Both the position numbers and the translations under genes were made by a program. Below, one piece after another: positions 1 through 5,197 of a stretch of 11,203 nucleotides of DNA (its first letter is position 1; each line of letters begins with the position of its first letter). The notes under the pieces were generated by a model. That model did not search any database. It was given only the letters and a program-made list of their open reading frames with translations, and had not been told where the DNA came from. This DNA is from Lysobacterales bacterium UBA5700 (lineage in GTDB: Bacteria > Pseudomonadota > Gammaproteobacteria > Xanthomonadales > Xanthomonadaceae). The stretch lies in the NCBI GenBank assembly GCA_002420085.1, contig DIHI01000123.1, forward strand, positions 1-11,203, read 5' to 3'.

Positions 1-23
1 TGGCCGTTCTGACGCTGGCCGGT

Positions 24-626
24 TCAGACGTGGGTTGCGACGGCGGACGGCAGTGACGGCGGCGGTGCCAGCAGTTCGTGTTCCAGACTGGCCAGGCAAT
101 TCTGGAAGGGCGTGGTGGTCGCCATGCCGCGTGCGACGACCAGACTGCCCTGCAGCAGTGCGATCGCCCGCTCGGCGCGGAAATGGGCCGTGTCCCGGTC
201 GAATTCGGCATCGACCAGCGCCCGCGACAGCGCTCCGATCCAGACCTCGAAGGCGTTCTTGATCATGTTCGCGAATGGCCCACGGTCCGCACTCGGCGAG
301 GACAGCATGTTCAGCAGGCAGGCTTTCTTGCCGCCGCAGTAGAACGTGTCGAGGTTGCGGATCATGGTGGCGATCCGAGCAGCCGGCGTGGCCTTGGATC
401 CGAGCGGTGTCAGGATGTGCTCGATCAGCCAGGTCTCGGCGCCAGCCATGACTTCGCTGGCCATCTGCTCCTTGCCGCCAGGAAAGCGATGATAGAGGCT
501 GGCCTTCTTGAGGCCGGTTGCCGCCGAGAGCATGGCCAGGGTCGCACCCTCGTAGCCGACCTCGCGGAACACATCGCTCAGTTTCGTGTGCAGCACCGAG
601 TCTTCAACTTTCGCGGGTCGCGCCAT
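24..626 (-). CDS. TetR-family transcriptional repressor (LmrA/YxaF-like)
   Basis: Predicted DNA-binding repressor of 200 residues. The N-terminal helix-turn-helix spans about residues 9-53, with the family pattern around GATLAMLSAATGLKKASLYH followed by FPGGKEQM. The FPGGK motif and the later FYCGGKKACLLNMLS segment (residues 95-109) are typical of the LmrA/YxaF/QacR-like branch; the rest is the helical ligand-binding domain. The open frame extends far upstream, but the ATG at 626 is chosen because AAGGAGG lies 6 nt before it (complement of 633-639) and the protein then begins directly before the first DNA-binding helix. It is divergent from the DsrE gene, and operator-like copies lie before both genes, so autoregulation and control of dsrE are likely. 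Cysteines 97, 103 and 177 could sense thiol-reactive or electrophilic compounds, but that is inference and the ligand is unknown. The stop codon is 23 bases from the window edge, so the downstream neighbour is unseen. Confidence 0.93.
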   Translation of the reverse strand: MARPAKVEDSVLHTKLSDVFREVGYEGATLAMLSAATGLKKASLYHRFPGGKEQMASEVMAGAETWLIEHILTPLGSKATPAARIATMIRNLDTFYCGGKKACLLNMLSSPSADRGPFANMIKNAFEVWIGALSRALVDAEFDRDTAHFRAERAIALLQGSLVVARGMATTTPFQNCLASLEHELLAPPPSLPSAVATHV

Positions 627-652
627 GACGGTCCTCCTTCGGTGAGCTGACT

Positions 653-664
653 GTAACATGTTAC
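653..664. promoter_or_regulatory. 12-bp perfect palindrome in the tetR leader
   Basis: GTAACATGTTAC is a perfect inverted repeat 27 bp upstream of the repressor start codon. It directly abuts the operator-like site at 662-677, sharing three bases. On the minus strand it includes TAACAT, a 4/6 match to a -10 box, though no good -35 lies 17 bp away. It could be part of the repressor's promoter or a second protein site. Its function is not established. Confidence 0.35.
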
Positions 665-677
665 GGAACGAACGGTA
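662..677 (-). promoter_or_regulatory. Operator-like site next to tetR start
   Basis: Read on the minus strand this is TACCGTTCGTTCCGTA. It matches the site at 941-956 (TACCGACCGTTCGGTA) at 13 of 16 positions and has the same outer half-sites TACCG/CGGTA with one mismatch. Its place 36-51 bp upstream of the repressor start suggests autorepression. Recognition by the TetR protein is inferred from position and symmetry. Confidence 0.55.
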
Positions 678-798
678 ATATTCGCGAGACACCCCGGTCG
701 AATCGTGGTTGCGGCACGCCGTGAGCCGGTCGTCGGAGTTCGGCGGCGAGTTCTGACGGGGAGTTCTGGCACCTGCTTCCGAGCGGGCACGGGTCCGT

Positions 799-828
799 AG
801 GGCTCCGGACACCAGGGCTCCGGACACC
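799..828. repeat. Perfect tandem duplication, 15 bp x 2
   Basis: AGGGCTCCGGACACC occurs twice with no gap (799-813 and 814-828). It lies between the two operator-like sites and has no evident dyad symmetry of its own. It probably arose by replication slippage; a regulatory role cannot be judged from sequence. Confidence 0.8.
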
Positions 829-912
829 CATTTCAGGCGACCGGACGGCCAAATTCGGCCTTGCCAGACGCCATCCTGGCGCATCCGCTGTCGTGATCCT
901 GTCATCGCTCGC

Positions 913-941
913 TTGACAACACGGTTCATCGCCCATATTGT
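913..941 (+). promoter_or_regulatory. Sigma70-type promoter of the dsrE gene
   Basis: A perfect -35 box TTGACA (913-918) and a -10 box TATTGT (936-941, 4/6) are separated by the ideal 17 bp. Transcription would begin near 947-949, giving a leader of about 55 nt before the start codon at 1004. The operator-like site 941-956 covers the end of the -10 box and the predicted start point, a classic repressor position. Confidence 0.7.
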
Positions 942-956
942 ACCGACCGTTCGGTA
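941..956 (+). promoter_or_regulatory. Operator-like palindrome at the dsrE promoter
   Basis: TACCGACCGTTCGGTA is a near-perfect inverted repeat: outer arms TACCGA/TCGGTA are exact, with the mismatched pair inside. It overlaps the -10 box and predicted transcription start of dsrE and has a 13/16 relative at 662-677 next to the divergent TetR gene. Size and symmetry fit a TetR dimer site. That the adjacent TetR protein binds it is inference. Confidence 0.65.
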
Positions 957-1003
957 AATAAGCCGAATGCCTGAATCCACATCCCAAACCAAGGAGCATC
1001 ACC

Positions 1004-1381
1004 ATGTCCAAGACTGCCATCGTCATCTTTTCCGACCCGAAGGCCGGTTCCGAGGAGGCCCTCGGTCGCCTGTTCAACGCGATGTTCGTTGCCTACGAAC
1101 TGAAGGAGAAAGGCCAGGAGGTCGCGCTGATCTTCCAGGGTGCCGGCGTGCGCTGGGCCAGCGAGATCGTCAAGCCCGAGCATCCGGCCCATGGCCTGTA
1201 CCAGGCGGTCAAGGACACCATCGTCGGTGTCTGTGGTGGTTGCGCCGATGTGTTTGGCGCCACCGCCGACGTGAAGGCGACCGGCTTGTCGCTGGTGCGT
1301 GAAAAGGAGATTCCGGGCACCGCCGGCATCATCGACCTGTCGCGCTACCTCGACGAGGGCTACCGCCTGGTCACGTTCTGA
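1004..1381 (+). CDS. DsrE-family protein with CxxC motif
   Basis: Small soluble protein of 125 residues with the DsrE/DsrF-like alpha/beta fold pattern. It has a first beta strand KTAIVIFSD, the amphipathic helix with EEALGRLFNAMFVAYELKEKG, a strand VALIFQGAGV, and the loop VCGGCADVFGA. Cysteines 77 and 80 form a CxxC in the region where sulfur-carrying members such as TusD/DsrE have their reactive cysteine near position 78. Family members transfer persulfide sulfur or act in redox signalling, but many small homologs have no known role. No sulfite-reductase or Tus partner gene is in the window, so a tRNA-thiolation or dissimilatory sulfur role is not supported. The start at 1004 has AAGGAG 7 nt upstream. 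Its promoter carries a TetR-type operator, pointing to inducible expression controlled by the divergent repressor. Confidence 0.88.
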   Translation: MSKTAIVIFSDPKAGSEEALGRLFNAMFVAYELKEKGQEVALIFQGAGVRWASEIVKPEHPAHGLYQAVKDTIVGVCGGCADVFGATADVKATGLSLVREKEIPGTAGIIDLSRYLDEGYRLVTF

Positions 1382-1462
1382 GCCGGCATCGGGACCGGCC
1401 ATTGGCGACGTCCGGTCGGCCGTCGCTGATCCGGCAGGCGGTTCGATGACCGTCGGCCGGCC

Positions 1463-1513
1463 GCAGCCAGGGACGGCTGCATGACGGATCGATCGCGTGC
1501 GATCGATCCGTCA
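1463..1513 (+). terminator. Tandem hairpins after dsrE (terminator candidate)
   Basis: Two consecutive inverted repeats follow the dsrE stop codon by about 80 bp. The first is GCAGCC/GGCTGC (1463-1468 with 1475-1480). The second is a perfect 15-bp repeat, TGACGGATCGATCGC (1482-1496) with its exact complement at 1499-1513, which folds as 14 pairs around a CGTG loop. There is no T-tract after the stem, so a standard intrinsic terminator is not proven. The long perfect dyad could also be a protein-binding site for the next gene, whose start is 75 bp away. Confidence 0.45.
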
Positions 1514-1587
1514 GTTCACATGAAAGCCGCTCGCCAGAGTCAGGCGAGACACCTTCGATCGACGGCCAGGCTCTCCAGGAGGCAGAC

Positions 1588-2520
1588 ATGCGCGATCCCT
1601 TCCATGACGGCGAGCGAGCCATCCAGGAACAGACCGGTGAGCGCGACATCGCACTGATCAATGGTCAGATGATCGCCGACCGGATCCCGGCGGCGGCCAA
1701 GGTATTCCTGACCCAGCAACGCTACTGCCTGCTGGGCGGTGCGGCGGCCGATGGCGACCTCTGGGCGCTGCTGGTCTGCGGCGAGCCGGGCTTCGCCCGA
1801 ACCGATGAGGCGCGGCAGACCCTGCATCTGCGCATTGATGATCGCTTGGGCGTATTCGCCCGGACACCGCCGCTGGCCATGCTGCGCGAAGGCGATCCGC
1901 TCGGCCTGTTGTTCATCGAACTGGCCACCCGCCGCCGGCTGCGGGTCAACGGCCGGTGCAGCCACCCTGGCGCCGACGAGTGGGTCATCGCGATCGATCA
2001 GGCCAATCCGCTCTGTCCGAAATACATCCAGCGCCGTCAGCCGGTGGAACGGGTCGCCGCGTCGGCGAGCGATGCTGCGCCGGCCGATGCGACCATCGAC
2101 AGCGGTCAGGCCCTGACCGAGGCGCTGGTCGAATGGATCACCACCGCCGATACCTTCTTCGTGGCCAGCGCCCATTCCGATGGTTCGGCCGATGTCTCGC
2201 ATCGGGGCGGCAGGCCGGGCTTCGTCCGGCATCAGGCTGGGGTGTTGCGGATACCCGACTACCCCGGCAACAGCATGTTCAACACGCTCGGCAATTTCGC
2301 CGTCAATCCGCGCGCCGGCCTGAGCTTCATCGATTTCGATGGCAACCGCCAGCTACAGATGACCGGCGACGTTCGGCTCGATCTGGCGGCCGGTGCAGCC
2401 GACCCGGATACCGGTGGCACCGGTCGATGGTGGGAGTTCCGCCCGCGCCAGTGGTTCGTTTCGCCATTGAATCTGCCTCTCGCGTGGACCTTCGTCGACG
2501 CCTCACCCTTCAACCCGTGA
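1588..2520 (+). CDS. PNPOx-superfamily FMN split-barrel protein
   Basis: A 310-residue protein of the pyridoxamine 5'-phosphate oxidase-like FMN-binding split-barrel superfamily, in the subgroup found with or fused to ferredoxin reductases. It shows two barrel-like segments, about residues 35-150 and 175-300. Recognisable motifs include CPKYIQRR (143-150), DVSHRGGRPGFV (202-213), PDYPGNSMFNTLGN (223-236) and the C-terminal LPLAWTFVDASPFNP. The DxSHRGG...GFV and PGN-MFNTLGN blocks are the strongest identifiers. It probably binds FMN and takes part in electron transfer or reduction of a small substrate; true PNP oxidase activity is unlikely because the protein is much longer than PdxH. AGGAGG 5 nt before the ATG fixes the start. 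Only 10 nt separate it from the downstream reductase, indicating cotranscription and shared function. The natural substrate is unknown. Confidence 0.85.
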   Translation: MRDPFHDGERAIQEQTGERDIALINGQMIADRIPAAAKVFLTQQRYCLLGGAAADGDLWALLVCGEPGFARTDEARQTLHLRIDDRLGVFARTPPLAMLREGDPLGLLFIELATRRRLRVNGRCSHPGADEWVIAIDQANPLCPKYIQRRQPVERVAASASDAAPADATIDSGQALTEALVEWITTADTFFVASAHSDGSADVSHRGGRPGFVRHQAGVLRIPDYPGNSMFNTLGNFAVNPRAGLSFIDFDGNRQLQMTGDVRLDLAAGAADPDTGGTGRWWEFRPRQWFVSPLNLPLAWTFVDASPFNP

Positions 2521-2530
2521 AGTCCCGAGC

Positions 2531-3448
2531 ATGGACCTGATCGTCACCGACAAGACCCTCGTCGCAGCGGACACCCTGCGCATCTCCCTGGCTGCCGCCG
2601 ATGGCGCGGCCTTGCCGAGCTTCAAGCCCGGGGCACACATCGAACTGGCGTTTGCCGGGCTGACACGACGCTACTCGCTCACCTCCGCGCCGGACGATCC
2701 CACCCAGTACCAGATCTGTGTGCTGCGCACCGAGCCGAGTCGCGGCGGTTCGGCCTGGCTGCACGATCGTCTGGCGGTGGGGGATCGGCTGAGCGTTTCC
2801 GGCCCGTTCAATGCCTTTCCGCTGCGTCTGGAGGCTCGACACAGCGTGTTCATCGCCGGTGGCATCGGCATCACGCCATTCCTGTCGATGATGGCGGCAC
2901 TGGCCCGCTCGGCCGGTGCGTTCGAGTTGCACTACGCGGCACGCAGCGGCGACCGATTCCTGAGCCTGCCCGATCACCCGGTAGCGATCCATCGTTACAT
3001 CGACCGTGAGGGTCGGCCCGGACTGGATATCACGGCGATCCTGGCCCAGGCTCCCCCCGACGCCGACCTCTACATCTGTGGCCCACGCGGCCTGATCGAA
3101 GCGGTGCGGGCGGCCGCAGCCGCGCGCGGCTGGCCGGCCGATCGCGTCCATTTCGAGAGCTTCGGTGCCAGTCTCAGGCCGAGCGACCAGCCGATCAAGG
3201 TCCATCTCGCGCTGTCCGGCATGACCCTGGATGTCGAACCCGGCACCAGCATCCTCGACGCGCTGCTCGCCAATGATGTATGGGCACCCTATGAATGCCG
3301 ACGTGGGGAGTGCGCCTCGTGCATGACCGAAGTCGTTTCCGGCGAACCCGACCATCGCGATGTCTGCCTCACCGAAGCCCAGCGCAGCACCAGCCTGTGT
3401 ACCTGCGTGTCCTGGGCACGATCGTCGGAACTGGTGCTCAATCTCTGA
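2531..3448 (+). CDS. PDR/VanB-type FMN, [2Fe-2S] oxidoreductase
   Basis: A 305-residue NADH-dependent reductase with the domain order of phthalate dioxygenase reductase and VanB. The flavin domain has RRYSLTSAP (46-54). The NAD domain has GGIGITPFLSM (110-120) and YICGPRGLIEAV (181-192). The C-terminal plant-type ferredoxin domain has C256-x4-C261-x2-C264-x27-C292 as probable [2Fe-2S] ligands. Such proteins pass electrons from NAD(P)H through FMN to the cluster and on to an oxygenase. No oxygenase is nearby; the immediate upstream gene is a PNPOx-like flavoprotein, so that protein is the likely partner. The cluster loop reads CASC where CGTC or CGSC is usual, a conservative change that keeps all ligands. 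The start is 10 nt after the upstream stop and has only a weak ribosome site, suggesting translational coupling. The electron acceptor is not known. Confidence 0.92.
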   Translation: MDLIVTDKTLVAADTLRISLAAADGAALPSFKPGAHIELAFAGLTRRYSLTSAPDDPTQYQICVLRTEPSRGGSAWLHDRLAVGDRLSVSGPFNAFPLRLEARHSVFIAGGIGITPFLSMMAALARSAGAFELHYAARSGDRFLSLPDHPVAIHRYIDREGRPGLDITAILAQAPPDADLYICGPRGLIEAVRAAAAARGWPADRVHFESFGASLRPSDQPIKVHLALSGMTLDVEPGTSILDALLANDVWAPYECRRGECASCMTEVVSGEPDHRDVCLTEAQRSTSLCTCVSWARSSELVLNL

Positions 3449-3623
3449 GACACCCGCCCGACGCTTACGGATAAGAACAGCCAGCGCGGCCTGAGGCTGG
3501 GGCTGGCCGAAGTCGGGGGGCAGCGTCCGCAACAGCGCCATGACCTCGGCGCGCACGCCTCGGGAATGACAGTGCGGCCCGCTTCGCACGAGCCACACCG
3601 GCTGTCGAACCCGCCTCGCGTAG

Positions 3624-3655
3624 CACGGGCGTCTCGCCCGTGGCGCGGCAGCGCC
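3624..3655. repeat. Paired hairpins, REP-like
   Basis: CACGGGCG-TCT-CGCCCGTG is a perfect 8-bp stem with a 3-nt loop (3624-3642). It is followed, sharing one base, by GGCGC-GGCA-GCGCC (3642-3655). Two back-to-back GC-rich stems are the typical form of REP/BIME-type elements. It lies about 175 bp after the reductase stop and could also act as a transcript end or mRNA stabiliser. No T-tract follows. Confidence 0.45.
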
Positions 3656-3713
3656 GCACGTCGCTGATTCGATTGTCCCGCTGTGACCCCCGCGACGTCC
3701 CCTCCAACCAACG

Positions 3714-3749
3714 GGGACAACCGAACAGGGACAACCGAACAGGGACACC
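3714..3749. repeat. Tandem repeat, 14 bp x about 2.5
   Basis: GGGACAACCGAACA occurs at 3714-3727 and 3728-3741, then a partial copy GGGACA-CC to 3749. An inverted relative, TTGTCCC, lies at 3673-3679, so the block can also pair back on itself. It lies about 65 bp upstream of the operator pair of the next TetR gene. Probably slippage-derived or mobile-element debris. Confidence 0.75.
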
Positions 3750-3814
3750 TCAGCCTTGAACACAGGGGACGGTACGGTGTTGGGCGAACAGGTCCGGATG
3801 AGGACTTGACTTCG

Positions 3815-3855
3815 GCTTGGTAGTCATACCAAGCTGTTTGGTATGACTACCAAGC
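3815..3855. promoter_or_regulatory. Double operator overlapping the start of the second tetR
   Basis: Two copies of TTGGTA-N4-TACCAA lie at 3817-3832 and 3838-3853, centres 21 bp apart (two helical turns, so same DNA face). Because the N4 cores (gtca and tgac) are complementary, the whole segment also forms a perfect 18-bp inverted repeat, 3815-3832 with 3838-3855, around a 5-nt centre. The start codon at 3843-3845 lies inside the second copy. A -35-like TTGACT sits at 3806-3811, with no clear -10. Binding here would block both promoter clearance and the initiation region. Recognition by the encoded TetR protein is inferred; each 16-bp copy fits a TetR dimer. Confidence 0.72.
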
Positions 3856-4481
3856 GCCGCTCGGTCACACCCGATCCCCGGCCAGCGGCTGCGGGCAGGC
3901 AGCCGCGCGATCCGGCGGACGATGTCCGCCAGCGGCTGCTGTCGGCGGCGGTGGCGGTGCTGCGCGAGGACGGCTTCCATGCACTCACCCAGACTCGGGT
4001 GGCCGAGCGCAGCGGATTGCGTCAGAGTCATCTGACCTATTACTTCCCACGTCGGGCCGATCTGCTGATGGCGGTCGCTGAAACCGTAGCGAGCCAGATG
4101 CAGGCCCGTGTTTCAGTGCAGTCCAACGGACGACCGCTGGACATCGATGGCCTGCGCGCTGTTCTCCATGCACAACTGGCGGATCGCGAACTGCCACGGC
4201 TGATGCTGGCCCTGGTCGCAGCGGCCGACGAGGATGCCCGTCTGGGTGCCTGGCTGGTGCGCTTTCATGCCGGCATCGCTGCCATGCTGGCGGCGGCACT
4301 GGCGCGGGCAGGGGTCGAGGCGCCAGCCGATGCGCTGGCGGTATTCCAGGCGACCCTGGTGGGTCTGCGGGTCGGTGGTCTGATGACCGGGGCGCGGCCG
4401 GCTGAACTGTCGAGCCGGCTCGATCGGGCGCTCGATCATCTGCTTGCCGATTCGAGCCGTGACCCGGGCAAGGTGGCCTGA
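3843..4481 (+). CDS. TetR-family repressor of the exporter operon
   Basis: A 212-residue TetR/AcrR-family regulator. A basic, proline-rich tail (residues 1-28) precedes the helix-turn-helix at about 29-75, with the recognisable [20 protein letters not shown] and [10 protein letters not shown] segments. The rest is an alanine- and leucine-rich helical effector domain. It is the first gene of the exporter operon, 5 nt before the ABC ATPase, so it should repress its own transporter until an effector binds. The ATG at 3843 is the only usable start before the DNA-binding domain. It has no Shine-Dalgarno sequence and lies inside the operator pair, so a leaderless or very short-leader mRNA is plausible. 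Histidines 109 and 142 fall in the effector domain; whether they bind a ligand such as heme cannot be told from sequence. The effector is unknown. Confidence 0.9.
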   Translation: MTTKRRSVTPDPRPAAAGRQPRDPADDVRQRLLSAAVAVLREDGFHALTQTRVAERSGLRQSHLTYYFPRRADLLMAVAETVASQMQARVSVQSNGRPLDIDGLRAVLHAQLADRELPRLMLALVAAADEDARLGAWLVRFHAGIAAMLAAALARAGVEAPADALAVFQATLVGLRVGGLMTGARPAELSSRLDRALDHLLADSSRDPGKVA

Positions 4482-4486
4482 ATCCG

Positions 4487-5197
4487 ATGACGGCCCAGCC
4501 GCTGTTCAGTCTGCGCGCGATCTCCAAGGTCTATGGCGTGGGCGCGGGTGCGGTGCATGCTTTGCGCGGCATCGATCTCGACCTGCACGCCGGTGAGGTG
4601 GTGGTGGTACTCGGGCCTTCGGGTTCCGGCAAGAGCACCCTGCTCAACATCCTGGGCGGGCTGGATGTACCGAGTGCGGGCAGCATCGCGTTCGCCGGCG
4701 AGCCATTGCCGGTGGCCGATGGCCGGGCGATGGGCGAGTACCGGCGCCGTCACGTCGGTTTCATCTTCCAGTTCTACAACCTGATTCCGAGTCTGACCGC
4801 GCACGAGAACATCGAACTGGTCACCGACATCGCCGAGACGCCGATGTCGCCCCGGCAGGCGCTGGCGGAGATGGGCCTGGCCGGACGTGAGGGCAGCTTT
4901 CCAGCGCAGTTGTCCGGCGGCGAGCAGCAGCGGGTGGCGATCGCCCGTGCGCTGGCCAAACGACCGCGCGTGCTGTTGTGCGACGAGCCGACCGGCGCGC
5001 TCGATCTGGCCACCGGCATCCGTGTGCTGGAGGCGCTGATGCAGGCCAATCACACGACCGGTTGTCTGCTGCTGATCGTCACCCACAATGCCGACATGGC
5101 GCGCTTGGCCGATCGGGTGATCCGCTTTGCCGATGGCGGTATTCGCGAGATTCGCAGCAATGCTCGGCGCGCCACGCCAGCGGAGTTGCACTGGTGA
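4487..5197 (+). CDS. ABC transporter ATPase, MacB/LolD type
   Basis: A 236-residue cytoplasmic ATP-binding subunit, normal size for the MacB/LolD/HrtA group that pairs with FtsX-type permeases. All catalytic elements are intact: Walker [10 protein letters not shown] (43-51), Q-loop glutamine Q95 in [17 protein letters not shown], signature LSGGEQQR (142-149), Walker [13 protein letters not shown] with catalytic E167, and H-loop H200 in VTHN. The [14 protein letters not shown] pattern is typical of this group. It should form a dimer that drives the adjacent permease. AAGGTGG ends 10 nt before the ATG, inside the end of the tetR gene. Its last codons overlap the permease start by 4 nt (GTGA). 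The family supports export or mechanotransmission rather than import; the substrate is not shown by sequence. Confidence 0.95.
   Translation: MTAQPLFSLRAISKVYGVGAGAVHALRGIDLDLHAGEVVVVLGPSGSGKSTLLNILGGLDVPSAGSIAFAGEPLPVADGRAMGEYRRRHVGFIFQFYNLIPSLTAHENIELVTDIAETPMSPRQALAEMGLAGREGSFPAQLSGGEQQRVAIARALAKRPRVLLCDEPTGALDLATGIRVLEALMQANHTTGCLLLIVTHNADMARLADRVIRFADGGIREIRSNARRATPAELHW

Larger units (their letters stand above)
627..1003. other. Divergent intergenic region between tetR and dsrE
   Basis: This 377-bp spacer has no convincing gene; the frames crossing it are upstream extensions of the repressor frame or shadows. It holds the repressor's ribosome site, a 12-bp perfect palindrome (653-664), two related 16-bp operator-like sequences (662-677 and 941-956), a perfect 15-bp tandem duplication (799-828) and the dsrE promoter (913-941). 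Around 736-768 the motif GAGTTC occurs three times at irregular spacing (737, 749 and 761). The part between about 690 and 910 shows nothing else I can interpret. Confidence 0.6.
3449..3814. other. Gene-free stretch with dispersed-repeat-like debris
   Basis: No credible gene is present; minus-strand frames here lack ribosome sites and family motifs. The stretch holds two adjacent small hairpins (3624-3655), a hairpin GTCCCC/GGGGAC (3697-3702 with 3713-3718), and a GGGACAACCGAACA tandem repeat (3714-3749). Near 3764-3772 a further GGGGACGG occurs. Hairpin pairs plus GGGACA-rich patches resemble the REP-like and transposon-end debris scattered through many GC-rich proteobacterial genomes. That assignment is from recollection of pattern and needs a genome-wide copy count. 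Confidence 0.45.

Noticed and set aside
626..992. N-terminal extension of the first TetR protein to position 992
   Set aside because: The extra 122 residues have no motif and would cross the operator sites, and a strong AAGGAGG precedes the ATG at 626.
2510..3763. Minus-strand open frame covering the reductase gene and the repeat region
   Set aside because: Most of it is antisense to a well-defined reductase. The remaining part in the spacer has no transposase or other family motif.
3843..4481. Naming the second TetR protein as HrtR
   Set aside because: Only the gene-neighbourhood logic matches. I cannot align the heme-binding histidines of HrtR reliably from memory, so no symbol is given.
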